Source: Paenibacillus sp. JCM 10914 (GTDB lineage: Bacteria > Bacillota > Bacilli > Paenibacillales > Paenibacillaceae). From it: a stretch of DNA of 64,000 bases. The DNA is taken from contig NZ_BAZR01000020.1 of the NCBI RefSeq assembly GCF_001315105.1, positions 1-64,000 of the forward strand, in the 5' to 3' direction. The notes beneath the pieces were generated by a model. It ran no database searches. It worked only from the letters and a program-made list of their open reading frames with translations, and was not told where the DNA came from. Positions within the stretch are counted from its first letter, which is position 1, and every line of letters begins with the position of its first letter. Position numbers and translations under genes: made by a program. Below are positions 1-9,135 of the stretch, piece after piece.

Positions 1-712
1 GGCAGCAGCACCGAAGCCGCCCGCTGCGCCGGCGCTGCTTGAAGTGCGCTCGCTCAGCTATCGTTACCCAGGGGGGCGCGAGGTGCTTCGCGACATAGAT
101 GCCGCGTTGTACCCTGGGCAACTTACGCTGCTGACCGGCGAGAACGGCTCCGGCAAGACCACGCTGAGCCGTTTGATTGTGGGCTTGCTGCCAGCACCCG
201 CTGCACGAATCTACTTCCAGGGAGAGGACGTGCAGCGACTGCCGGTTTACCGCCGAGCGGAACAGATCGGCTATGTGTTTCAGCAGCCGGAGTACATGTT
301 CACCTCCTCCAACGTGTGGGAAGAACTTATCTATTGCCTGCATGGCGGAATATCGGAACGGCAGCGTGCCGCCTTGACAGCTGAGCAGCAAGAGCGGGCA
401 GCAATGCTGCTGGAAGTGGCCGGATTGTCTGATCGGCGCTCGATGTCCCCGTATTTGCTCAGTTATGGTGAGAAGCGGCTGCTGAGTATCATCTGCCAGC
501 TAATACTCCCTCGTGCATTGTATATTCTCGACGAACCGACCTCCGGCATGGACTATGCAGGCATCGACCGAGTCGTTCATCTGTGCCGTATCGTGATGAA
601 GGAAGGCGCGGCCGTGCTGATGATTACGCATGATCCGGAGCTTATGAGTCCTTACGCGAACGCCTTCATTCATCTGCGTAACGGAAAAAGTGACTGTGCA
701 TCCTACGAGTAA
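1..712 (+). CDS. ECF-type ABC transporter ATP-binding protein (partial, C-terminal ATPase half)
   Basis: The frame is open to the left window edge, so the gene starts outside. Before the ATPase fold it reads an Ala/Pro-rich linker (AAAPKPPAAPALLEV), which suggests the second half of a duplicated ATPase such as the YkoD/CbiO-like ECF proteins. Walker A is GENGSGKTT, the Q-loop region is FQQPEYMF, the signature is a variant (LLSYGEKRLL) and Walker B with its glutamate is YILDEPTSGMD. The H-loop histidine is in MITHDPEL. ECF ATPases energise uptake of vitamins or metal ions together with a T component and an S component, which would lie to the left. A GTG at 44 could serve as an internal start but the upstream frame looks coding. 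The substrate cannot be told from this fragment. Confidence 0.85.
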   Translation, partial: AAAPKPPAAPALLEVRSLSYRYPGGREVLRDIDAALYPGQLTLLTGENGSGKTTLSRLIVGLLPAPAARIYFQGEDVQRLPVYRRAEQIGYVFQQPEYMFTSSNVWEELIYCLHGGISERQRAALTAEQQERAAMLLEVAGLSDRRSMSPYLLSYGEKRLLSIICQLILPRALYILDEPTSGMDYAGIDRVVHLCRIVMKEGAAVLMITHDPELMSPYANAFIHLRNGKSDCASYE

Positions 713-742
713 ACCTTTATAATAGTAATGTTACACGCTGTG

Positions 743-772
743 GAAGCGCTCCTGTCTAGGGAGGCGCTTCTT
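743..772 (+). terminator. Rho-independent terminator after the ECF ATPase
   Basis: Arms GAAGCGCTCCT and AGGGAGGCGCTTC form a stem with a small bulge, followed by TTATGTGTTTT. It lies 30 bases after the ATPase stop and before the exporter gene. Confidence 0.7.
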
Positions 773-859
773 ATGTGTTTTATGCTTGCTCTAAGTCATG
801 AGCTTAAGAACTGACACGTGCAGCGTTGTTGGCTTTATAGAGTAAAGGGGACGAAGAAT

Positions 860-2374
860 GTGAGCACAATCAAACATAATAAACGAAGTTACATACTGCT
901 GGGCATCTTGCTCTCGACGTTTATGGCAGCCATTGAAGGAACCGTTGTCGGTCCGGCTGGACCGGCGATCATCAGCAGCTTGGGCAGCGTCAGCCTGATG
1001 AGCTGGATATTTACCGCGTATTTGCTGACGATGGCCGTTACGACTCCGATATTCGGTAAGATCAGTGATCTGTACGGACGCAAGCCCGTGTTCCTGTTTG
1101 GATCGATTGTATTCCTGGTCGGATCTTTACTGTGCGGGCTGTCGCAGACCATGACCCAGCTCATTATTTTCAGAGCGATTCAGGGGATTGGTGCAGGTGC
1201 CGTTATTCCCGTCACCTTCACGATCGTCGGGGATATTTATAATCTGGAGGAACGGGGTAAAATCCAGGGGATGATCAGCTCGGTCTGGGGAATATCCTCC
1301 TTGATCGGTCCGCTATTGGGCGGTTATTTTGTTGACTACCTGTCTTGGCATTGGATCTTTGTCTTCAACGTTCCGTTTGCAATCTTCTCGATATGGTTGA
1401 TATATCGTTATTTCCGGGAAGAGCGGGTCACTCGTAAAGTTTCGATCGATTACGGCGGGGCGGCACTGTTTACGATCGGTATGACGGCTTTGCTGTTTGC
1501 GCTCGCGGTTGGTGGAGGCGAAGCTTATTCCTGGAGCTCGCCGTTCATGTTAAGTCTGATCATTGGCTCCGTTGTGCTGTTGGCCGCCTTTCTGATCGTA
1601 GAGAGCCGGGTGAAGGAGCCGATGCTCCCGCTCAAGCTGTTCAGGATCCGGGATATCTCCGTGTCCACCGTAGCTAATATCTTGGTCAGCGCGCTCATTA
1701 TTGGTCTGACGACGTACTTGCCGCTGTGGATTCAAGGCGTACGCGGCGGCAATGCCACGCTTTCGGGACTGACACTCGCGCCGATGTCGATCGGCTGGCT
1801 GATTGGCTCGGTCATTAGCGGACGGCTAATCGTGAAGGCTGGGTCTCGCAAAACGGCATTAATTGGATCTGTTTTTCTCATTGTGGGTGCGGTCGGATTA
1901 GCCTTCATGCATAAGGACACCGCGCTGGGCTTGCTGCTCATGTATACTTTTATTTACGGACTGGGCTTCGGCTATATTTCGACTTTATTTCAGATTATTT
2001 CGCAATCTTCTGTCGGCTATCAAGTACGAGGAGCGTCAACTGCCCTGAATTCGTTCATTCGAACTTTCGGTCAGACCGTGGGTGTCGCGGTATTCGGACT
2101 ATGGGTCAATGCTGGTATTGCCAAGCGCATTGCTGCCGAGCCGGGAGCACCGGGGATATCGAGCGATGACATCAACAAGCTGCTTTCCCCGCACGGCATG
2201 ACGGAATTGCCGGAAGGCTCAGGCAATCTATTAAGCGGCATTTTAGAAGGCAGCTTAAACTCCTTGTTCATCGTGATGGCGGCGATGGCGGTCATCACCA
2301 TGCTCATCGTTGCTGCCTTCCGTAATGCGCCGCCACAGCCGGAGGAAGTAGCGGGAGAAGAACGCACGTCCTAA
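860..2374 (+). CDS. MFS multidrug exporter, DHA2 (EmrB/QacA) family
   Basis: A 504-residue membrane protein of the 14-helix DHA2 family, which expels drugs by proton antiport. The early part holds the motif-A loop GKISDLYGRKPVF between helices 2 and 3, and motif C-like glycines follow in WGISSLIGPLLGGYFVDY. Loop sequences such as RAIQGIGAGAVIPV are typical. I chose the GTG at 860 because AAAGGGG lies nine bases upstream at 844-850 and the protein then begins VSTIKHNKRSYILLG. An in-frame GTG at 818 has no ribosome site. The gene is probably monocistronic. A 51-bp repeat array starts right after the stop codon and lies ahead of the apparent terminator at 2673. The substrate cannot be predicted. 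Confidence 0.9.
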   Translation: MSTIKHNKRSYILLGILLSTFMAAIEGTVVGPAGPAIISSLGSVSLMSWIFTAYLLTMAVTTPIFGKISDLYGRKPVFLFGSIVFLVGSLLCGLSQTMTQLIIFRAIQGIGAGAVIPVTFTIVGDIYNLEERGKIQGMISSVWGISSLIGPLLGGYFVDYLSWHWIFVFNVPFAIFSIWLIYRYFREERVTRKVSIDYGGAALFTIGMTALLFALAVGGGEAYSWSSPFMLSLIIGSVVLLAAFLIVESRVKEPMLPLKLFRIRDISVSTVANILVSALIIGLTTYLPLWIQGVRGGNATLSGLTLAPMSIGWLIGSVISGRLIVKAGSRKTALIGSVFLIVGAVGLAFMHKDTALGLLLMYTFIYGLGFGYISTLFQIISQSSVGYQVRGASTALNSFIRTFGQTVGVAVFGLWVNAGIAKRIAAEPGAPGISSDDINKLLSPHGMTELPEGSGNLLSGILEGSLNSLFIVMAAMAVITMLIVAAFRNAPPQPEEVAGEERTS

Positions 2375-2375
2375 T

Positions 2376-2655
2376 AGAGGGACTTTGACTTTGCGGCGAT
2401 CCAGCGCGGCGAAACGCCGCAACAAGTCCCTGAGAGGGACTTGCGCCGCGCGAAAGCGGGTAAACCGTCGCAACAAGTCCCTGAGAGGGACTTGCGCCCC
2501 GCGAAAGCGCGGAAACCATCGCAATAAGTCCTCCAGAGGGACTTGCGCCCCGCGAAAGCGCGTAAACAGTCGCAACAAGTCCCTCTGAGGGACTTGCGCC
2601 GCGCGAAAGCGCGTAAACCATCGCAACAAGTCCCTCTGAGGGACTTTGCGCCGCA
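2376..2655. repeat. Array 1: 51-bp palindromic tandem repeat
   Basis: Five complete hairpin units begin at 2421, 2472, 2523, 2574 and 2625, a period of exactly 51 bases. A degenerate partial unit precedes them from 2376. Each unit has a 21-base near-perfect palindrome with arms CAAGTCCCT and AGGGACTTG around three bases, then a 30-base linker. The linker carries a second small hairpin, CGCGC-GAAA-GCGCG in its best copies, with a GNRA-type loop. The central unit at 2523 is the most diverged. The array starts two bases after the exporter stop and ends before a terminator, so it should be transcribed as part of the exporter 3' region. The same family recurs at 53955-54220. Function is unknown. 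Confidence 0.95.
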
Positions 2656-2672
2656 TCATCTGCCCACGATCG

Positions 2673-2722
2673 AGGCGGTATCCAAGAGGTCATGCAGACC
2701 CAAGCTTGGATACCGCTTCTTT
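2673..2722 (+). terminator. Terminator after array 1
   Basis: Perfect 12-base arms GCGGTATCCAAG (2675-2686) and CTTGGATACCGC (2705-2716), then TTCTTTGT. It is the first convincing terminator downstream of the exporter, which places array 1 inside the transcript. Confidence 0.8.
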
Positions 2723-2872
2723 GTATTATCCGAACGTATCCGAAGCTTGTCCCGATCTTGCGATAATCCCCTGATTGTTGGGTAAATGCCCTATCGGTGA
2801 ATGGGCGAACTCCGATATAATAAACATATTTGTTTTTGTGGGAGCGCTCATCACACTAAAGGGGAAACATCA

Positions 2873-4645
2873 ATGACCAAATTCAACTTGTTTCGCAAAA
2901 TGGTATTGTTTATTTTTCTCATGCTCATCCCGATCGTCGGTCTCTACTTCTATTCGAACAAGACGACTACGGACGTGCTAAGCCAGGAACTCAGCCAATC
3001 CAATACGAATCAGCTCGTGTTCTTTCAGAATCAGGTGAACACTAACATTGACATCCTGGCTTCCTGGCCGAACCTGCTCTTGCATGATCCGGACATCGCC
3101 AGCTTTCGCGACATCTACCTCCGGGATGAATATTTGAATTTGGACGCGATTAATTTGGTGAAGCAGATTCAGACCAAGTTGAGCATTCAGGAGAGTTCCT
3201 CGAATTGGCGCAGCCATCTGGCGATTTATTCTCCGTCGCTCGGGCGAGTGGTTACGGAGAGTGAGGCGGGCTTCTATTCGCCAGAGGAACTCGAGCGGAA
3301 TGTGCGGCCTGGATGGCAGGTCGTTCCATACCATGAGGGAAATGAGCAGCGATTTCTTTTTGTGTGGTATTCGGTTGCGCCGTATTCCAGTGCGAATCAG
3401 ACGGGTAAGTCAAACACTGTGATTAAGGTGGAGTTTGACAGTACGAACTTTCAGGACATGCTGGATCGATTCAAGAGCGACGGCAGGCGGGATCCGTTCT
3501 ACTATAAACCGGGCATGGGCGTCATCTATAATCGAACGGCTGATCAGGACATGATTAACGAGATGATCGCGAAGCTGGAGCTTGAACCGCTCGAAGCGGT
3601 GGAAAGCCGGGTAAAGGACGTAGGAGGCAAAACCTACTCGGTCAGTATCGTATTATCCGATACAACGGGCTGGTATCTGATCGACTATATTCCGCTGACG
3701 GATATTATGGAGCCGATCCATACGTCCAACCGCCTCTTTTACATCTCGATGAGCGCATTGTTATTAATGAGCTGTCTGGCGGCATATTTGCTCTACTCCC
3801 ACGTCCAGGTACCGATCAAACAACTGGTACATGTGTTTAGGAGGCTTCAGGCGGGAGATTACTCGGCGCGAATGAAGGTCACGGGCAGAACAGAATTCAG
3901 CTTTCTTGCGACGAGGTTTAACTCGATGGTCGAGCAGATCCAGGAACTGTTTGAGCATGTGTACCTGGAGAAGATTCATGTCAGGGAAGCGAAGCTCAAA
4001 CAGCTTCAATCCCAGATTAACCCGCATTTTTTCTATAATTGCTTTTCCTTCATAACCAGCATGGCCAAGCTCAGGAAATACGAAGCCGTGGTGGCGATGT
4101 CCCACAGTTTGTCCCGTTATTTCCGCTATACGACAAGACAGGAGCGAGAGCTTGTCTCTTTATCCGAAGAGATCGAATTCGTTACGCATTATTTGGAGAT
4201 TCAACAGATGCGCATGAAGCGGCTTCACTATCAGGTGGAGCTGGCGCCGGGGGCTGAGCGGATTGAACTGCCTCCGCTCGTCATACAGCCACTGGTAGAG
4301 AACGCGGTTATCCATGGTATCGAGCCGAAATCAGGCGAGGGAGGGATCCTCATATCTTTTCGGATTAACGGAGATGTTGCGTGTATCCAGGTCGATGATA
4401 ACGGGATCGGGATGAGTGAGGATAAACGGATGGAGTTGGAAGATCGAATGAACAAGCCGATGGATGAGGAGATGGGCTGCGGTGTATGGAACGTGTATCA
4501 GCGGATGCGGTTGCGATATGGGGAGACAGCCGGTCTGCGGTATGCGCCATCTCCGCAGGGTGGTATTCGTGCTGTTCTTTACTGGCCGATATCGGAAGAC
4601 ATGCAGCAAGCGCTGGATCAGGATCAGGGAGGCGGGCAAGGATGA
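2873..4645 (+). CDS. YesM-family sensor histidine kinase (galactan locus)
   Basis: A 590-residue membrane kinase. An N-terminal transmembrane helix (about residues 10-28) is followed by an extracellular sensing region to about 285, a second helix (about 290-312), a HAMP linker, a His_kinase (PF06580-type) domain and an HATPase domain. The phosphorylated histidine is H385 in the family motif SQINPHFFYN. The N box is PLVENAVIHGIEP and a glycine-rich box is DDNGIGMS. The ATG at 2873 has AAAGGGG upstream; the frame opens earlier at 2801 without a ribosome site. The stop overlaps the response-regulator start (ATGA), so the pair is translationally coupled. A TATAAT box lies at 2816-2821. By context it senses a galactan-derived sugar or a loaded binding protein; the ligand is inferred. 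Confidence 0.92.
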   Translation: MTKFNLFRKMVLFIFLMLIPIVGLYFYSNKTTTDVLSQELSQSNTNQLVFFQNQVNTNIDILASWPNLLLHDPDIASFRDIYLRDEYLNLDAINLVKQIQTKLSIQESSSNWRSHLAIYSPSLGRVVTESEAGFYSPEELERNVRPGWQVVPYHEGNEQRFLFVWYSVAPYSSANQTGKSNTVIKVEFDSTNFQDMLDRFKSDGRRDPFYYKPGMGVIYNRTADQDMINEMIAKLELEPLEAVESRVKDVGGKTYSVSIVLSDTTGWYLIDYIPLTDIMEPIHTSNRLFYISMSALLLMSCLAAYLLYSHVQVPIKQLVHVFRRLQAGDYSARMKVTGRTEFSFLATRFNSMVEQIQELFEHVYLEKIHVREAKLKQLQSQINPHFFYNCFSFITSMAKLRKYEAVVAMSHSLSRYFRYTTRQERELVSLSEEIEFVTHYLEIQQMRMKRLHYQVELAPGAERIELPPLVIQPLVENAVIHGIEPKSGEGGILISFRINGDVACIQVDDNGIGMSEDKRMELEDRMNKPMDEEMGCGVWNVYQRMRLRYGETAGLRYAPSPQGGIRAVLYWPISEDMQQALDQDQGGGQG

Positions 4646-6279
4646 ATATCCTATTGGTGGATGATGAGAGTTATGTGACCGAAAGTTTATATCAGACGAT
4701 TCCTTGGAATGAGCTTAGCGTTCGTGAGGTATACCAAGCTGCTTCGGCGCTGGAGGCGATCGATCTGCTCGAGGCGCATGAGATCGATATCGTGGTGACG
4801 GATGTACGGATGCCCGCAATGACCGGTCTGGAATTAATGGAGACACTGGCAGATCGTTGGCCGCAGGTGCGCTGCATATTGCTGAGCGGATATTCCGATT
4901 TTGAGTATGCCAAGCAAGCGATCCGTCTACAGGCTTCGGATTATATATTAAAGCCGGTAGACGACGGTGAATTTATCCAGAGCGTCCATGCGACAGTGAC
5001 ATCCATTCAAGCCGAACGCGAGGAGTTGGGGCATTATTACCATTTGTTGTACAGCCGTAAATCCGATTTTGGGATATTAAGAACGACTCTGCTGCGCGAC
5101 TTGGTGCTCGGACAAGAGGTAGCGCAGCACTACATTCAGACGAAGCTTAATGAATACGAAATTCCGCTTGAGGTTAACAAATCTGCGTTGATGCTGCTCA
5201 TTCAGCTTGGTCCGCGCTTCCGCGGCATGGATGATCATTCATTGGGCTTGATGGAATATGCCATCGGCAACATCGCTGAAGAAGTGTTGATGGAATCGTT
5301 CCATGTATGGCCTGGCAAGACACCTCATCATTGCATGGTGCTGCTAGTACAGAGGAAGACGACAGGACATGAAGGGGGACGGGCACAAGCGATCGATCGG
5401 GAATTGCTGCAGGGCCTCGTGTTGCAGTTCCAACAAGAGGTCAAAAACTACCTTCGTGGGGAGATCGCCGTATACGTCACATCCTCATTCCGATTCCCTT
5501 CCGAGATCTCAGCAGTGTATCGTTCCGGGCTAGGTGATCTCTATAGATGGGAGCAGGAACCTGGCCATAATCTGCGATTCGCTGATGATGATCGCGTACA
5601 GCAGCGGGATTCTTCCGTGCAAGCCATCGATTTGCTGAATCGGCCGCCGAGTCTGCTGCATCTGTTGGAGACAAGGCAATGGGAGACCGCTCACGAGAAA
5701 TTGGAGAAAGCCTTCACCGCAATGGAGGCTGAACATATAGGCCAGGCCTCGATTCATGAGGCATTCTTGTCGGTCACGAGCGCATTCATGTACATCGCTC
5801 ACAAACAGGGCTATTACATCCATCAACTGGATCAAGCCGGTTTTGATCCGCTCTACATTCAGCAGGTTGTGCAGTCCGTCTCTAAACTGAGTAATTGGTC
5901 CTTCGAAATGTTGAAGAAACTATCGGATATCGCCTCGACCCAGGAGACCACAAGCAAGAGCCATATCATCAAGCAGGTTCAGGAGATGGTAACAGCGGAT
6001 TCGGGGTATGATCTGTCGGTCAAGACGATCGCGGATCGGGTATTCTTACATCCTGTGTATTTGTCCAAGATATATAAGAACGAAACTGGAGAAGGCTTGG
6101 GGGATTACATTATCCGGAAGAGAATGGAGCGCGCACTTTATCTATTGAAATTCACGAACAAGAAGATTTATGAGATTACAGCCGAACTCGGATACCAGAA
6201 CCCGCAGTACTTCAGCAAAATGTTCAGGAAGTATTATGGCATGACGCCCAACGAGTATCGTGATCAAGGATGTTGCTAA
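4642..6279 (+). CDS. YesN-family response regulator, AraC-type DNA-binding domain
   Basis: A 545-residue regulator. The receiver domain occupies about residues 1-125, with acidic residues D8 and D9 (LLVDDE), the phosphorylated aspartate D54 in VVTDVRMPAM and the conserved lysine in YILKPVDD. A long middle region follows, and two AraC-type helix-turn-helix motifs occupy the last 100 residues (VKTIADRVFLHPVYLSKIYK and a second ending MFRKYYGMTPNEYR). The ATG at 4642 overlaps the kinase stop by four bases; the frame is open further upstream only because it runs through the kinase gene. It most likely activates the downstream transporter and hydrolase genes. The short gap after it holds a small GGATG/CATCC hairpin and a TATAAT at 6330-6335. 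Confidence 0.92.
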   Translation: MNILLVDDESYVTESLYQTIPWNELSVREVYQAASALEAIDLLEAHEIDIVVTDVRMPAMTGLELMETLADRWPQVRCILLSGYSDFEYAKQAIRLQASDYILKPVDDGEFIQSVHATVTSIQAEREELGHYYHLLYSRKSDFGILRTTLLRDLVLGQEVAQHYIQTKLNEYEIPLEVNKSALMLLIQLGPRFRGMDDHSLGLMEYAIGNIAEEVLMESFHVWPGKTPHHCMVLLVQRKTTGHEGGRAQAIDRELLQGLVLQFQQEVKNYLRGEIAVYVTSSFRFPSEISAVYRSGLGDLYRWEQEPGHNLRFADDDRVQQRDSSVQAIDLLNRPPSLLHLLETRQWETAHEKLEKAFTAMEAEHIGQASIHEAFLSVTSAFMYIAHKQGYYIHQLDQAGFDPLYIQQVVQSVSKLSNWSFEMLKKLSDIASTQETTSKSHIIKQVQEMVTADSGYDLSVKTIADRVFLHPVYLSKIYKNETGEGLGDYIIRKRMERALYLLKFTNKKIYEITAELGYQNPQYFSKMFRKYYGMTPNEYRDQGCC

Positions 6280-6372
6280 AGGTGCGGAAATCTTCGATTC
6301 GTGACATAGGATGCTGCACGGCATCCCTCTATAATTATATATGTATTCCATATGGTTGAAGGGGGATTTGGT

Positions 6373-8057
6373 ATGAAAGGAAGTCAAAGACGGCTACTGT
6401 CGACCCTTGCGGCATCACTCTTGCTGGTTGGTAGTTTGGCGGCATGCTCGGGTGGAGATAGTCAGCCGCAAGAAGCAGCGAAGCCTGTTGAGCCCAAAAG
6501 TGAAAACGTCTACAAAGAAAAGTATGATCCAGAAGTAACGATTACGACCGTGTGGGGCGTCGATCCGACGCTGCAATTTAAAAATGGAGAGACCATTGAG
6601 AATAATGTCGCCACGAAATGGGCGAAGGAGCAGCTCGGAATTAACATAAAGTCGCTGTGGTCGATTACCGATACGAACGGTGCGTTTGCAACCAAGCTGC
6701 GCTTGGCAATGTCCTCAGGCCAGGAAATGCCCGATATCGTCACCCTTGGAACAGAGAATAATCAACTGGCTCAAGACCTGATTGATTCGGGCATGTTCAC
6801 CGACGCGGGAGCGTTGTTTGACCAATATGCATCCGATACATGGAAACGAGCGATGGATCTGGATTCGGGCGTGTGGAATCAATACAGCCGTGAGGGCAAG
6901 CGCATGGGGATTCCAGTACTGGATTTTGCATATAATCATGATTATGTATTATGGATTCGCCAGGATTGGCTCGACAAACTCGGTATGAGCGCACCGAAGA
7001 CGATGGATGAGCTCGAACTCGTCATGGATGCCTTCAAGAACCGGAATCCCTCCGGGCTTGCCCCGGATAAGGTAACGCCGCTCAGTATTGGCTTCAAAAC
7101 CTCGATGCGGACGTGGATGGGGGATCCGTCATGGGTGTTTGGCGCTTACGGGACCTTGCCGCAGCAATGGAACGTAGCGGAAGACGGCACGCTGGAGTAT
7201 GGCTCGGTGAATGCCAGCATGAAGCAAGGCTTGGTGAAATTGAACGAATGGATGGACAAGGGATATATCCCGAAGGAAGCAGCGCTTTGGGATGAGAACA
7301 AGACCTCTGAACCTGCCGTGGCTGGAACCGCCGGCATCATCCCGGGTCCTTACTGGATGAGCGGCTGGCCGCTGCTGGATACGGTAAAGAATGCGCCCGA
7401 GGCCGTATGGAAGCCGGTACAGATCCCAGCGGGTCCAGATGGAATCGCGATGCGGCACGGTACGCAATACACGAACGGCGTTACGCTGATCAACAAGGAC
7501 ATGGAGCATCCGGAAGCGTTCTTCACTTATCAGAATTATTTGTTTGATAACTTTGCCGTATCGAAGGAAGGCGGCGAATTTGCGAACGGTCTGTTCGAGG
7601 GTTACGACTACGAGTTGGATGCCGGTGGCGAGATGGTACCTAACGATCAGATCGAGGGTGGATACGTCAATGTTGTTCGTTATCTGCTCGTGCGCGATGG
7701 TGCGCGAATTCCGGATGAGCAGATGAAGCGCTGCTGAGGCTGGCCAAAGGGGATAAACCACAGACGCGTCTGGAGAAAGACGTGGCTGTGAACTATGGCA
7801 AAGATACGCCTGCGGCTGCCGAGGTGCTGTTGAGCCAGGAGGAGATCTCCAAGATGGATATGTTTACAGGACCGGTAACCGCGACGATGAAATCGAAGTG
7901 GGATTATCTGACCAAGATTGAGAATCAGCTTCTGAACGAAGTGATCTATGGCAAGCAACCGGTTGAAGCATTTGATAAGTTCGTGCAGACGTGGAAAGAA
8001 GGCGGCGGCGACCAAATCACGAAAGAGGTTAACGACTGGTACCAAAGCGTGAAATAA
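6373..8057 (+). pseudogene. LplA-like sugar-binding lipoprotein, frame broken near 7725
   Basis: An extracellular solute-binding protein of about 560 residues when repaired. The signal peptide ends in the lipobox SLAAC, so the mature protein is a membrane-anchored lipoprotein feeding the ABC permeases downstream. The start at 6373 has GAAGGGGGAT upstream. The first frame ends at 7737 after IPDEQMKRC. The continuing frame reads ALLRLAKGDKPQTRLEKDVAVNYGKD and on to the stop at 8057. One extra A in the AA at 7726-7727 restores DEQMKALLRLAKGD, so a lost base is the simplest explanation. Either this is a consensus error or the binding protein lacks its last 105 residues. Adjacent permeases and galactanases suggest galactan oligosaccharides as ligand. 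Confidence 0.85.
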
Positions 8058-8072
8058 AGTATGTGTACGTAG

Positions 8073-8106
8073 CGGAGAGCGGCCCATGTGGCTGCTCTCT
8101 TTTGCA
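8073..8106 (+). terminator. Intercistronic hairpin between binding protein and permease genes
   Basis: Arms GAGAGCGGCC and GGCTGCTCTC with a short loop, followed by TTTTGC. Such hairpins often let the binding-protein message accumulate over the permease message; partial read-through is inferred. Confidence 0.65.
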
Positions 8107-8228
8107 TGTTGCAAGGAAGGGTCCAGATTGATTGGGATCGTGCCATTTATGTTGGTTTTGTGGGCTGTTTTGGTATCGTCGCCAGCTTCTATAATCAAGA
8201 GGTAGATGATTATACGGGAGGATCTTGG

Positions 8229-9118
8229 ATGAAGAGGATAAAGAAAACATGGCCATTCCACGTTATGCTGTTGCCAGCCCTGATCTGTCTGTTTTTGTTC
8301 AGTTATTTGCCTATGGGCGGTATTATCATGGCCTTTCAGGATTTCAAGCCATGGCAGGGTGTTGGTGGGTCTGCTTGGGTCGGACTGGATAACTTCCGCT
8401 ATTTATTTGAAAGACAGGACAGTGTGCAGGTGATATGGAACACGTTCGTCATTGCGGTATTGAAGATCGTGTTTAACCTGTTGATTCCATTTATATTTGC
8501 GATTTTGCTGAATGAAGTCCGTAAAGTCGTGCTTCAGCGCACGATCCAGACGATGGTGTACCTGCCCCATTTCCTGTCCTGGGTCATCCTCGGCGGCATT
8601 TTGATCGAGATGCTGGCCATGGATGGTTTCGTTAATCGTATTTTGGTCGCGATGGGCGTGGAGCCGATTTTTTTCCTTGGGGACAATGACTGGTTCCGGT
8701 TCACGGTTATTGTGTCCGATGTGTGGAAGGAGTTCGGCTACAATACGATTGTATTTCTGGCGGCACTAGCGGGAGTAAGCCCGACACTGTATGAAGCAGC
8801 AGAGATGGATGGGGCGAGCCGCTTCAAGCAGACGCTGTACGTAACGATTCCGTCCATGCTTCCGATCACCGTCGTAGTCGGCACGCTTGCGCTGGGTAAC
8901 ATTCTCAACGCTGGTTTTGATCAAATCTTCAATCTGTACAACCCGCTCGTGTACGAGAAAGGGACATTATCGATACATTTGTATATCGCACCGCGATTTT
9001 GAACGGAGAGATGGGATTCGGTACAGCCATTGGATTGTTTAAATCGGTCATCAGCATGGTGCTGATTCTCGTATCCTATCGGATGGCCTATCGATGGGCG
9101 GGCTACCGCATATTTTAG
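8229..9118 (+). pseudogene. LplB-like sugar ABC permease, frame broken near 8960
   Basis: Inner-membrane permease of about 296 residues when repaired. It begins MKRIKKTWPFHVMLLPALI at 8229 with GGGAGG upstream, and shows the EAA loop EAAEMDGASRFKQTLYVTIP that contacts the ATPase. The first frame ends early at 9002 after EKGTLSIHLYIAPRF. Adding one G to the GGG at 8961-8963 gives EKGDIIDTFVYRTAILNGEM and the normal C-terminus YRMAYRWAGYRIF, ending at 9118. The loss therefore fits a homopolymer contraction. No ATPase gene lies nearby; such importers usually share an MsmX-type ATPase encoded elsewhere. Partner permease follows at 9136. Confidence 0.85.
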
Positions 9119-9135
9119 AAGAAGGAGGAGTCACC

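Noticed and set aside
818-859. Earlier GTG start for the DHA2 exporter
   Set aside because: No ribosome site before it; AAAGGGG fits the GTG at 860.
2385-2785. Open frames through array 1 on both strands encoding 17-residue repeats
   Set aside because: A 51-base period keeps every frame open by arithmetic. There is no ribosome site, and in array 2 an extra base shifts the frame between units, so no protein sequence is being conserved.
7129-7761. 210-codon minus-strand frame across the binding-protein gene
   Set aside because: Shadow of a clear lipoprotein gene; composition is unlike a real protein.
9094-9135. Upstream extension of the YtcP-like permease
   Set aside because: It overlaps the repaired end of the first permease gene and has no ribosome site; GAAGGAGGAG fits 9136.
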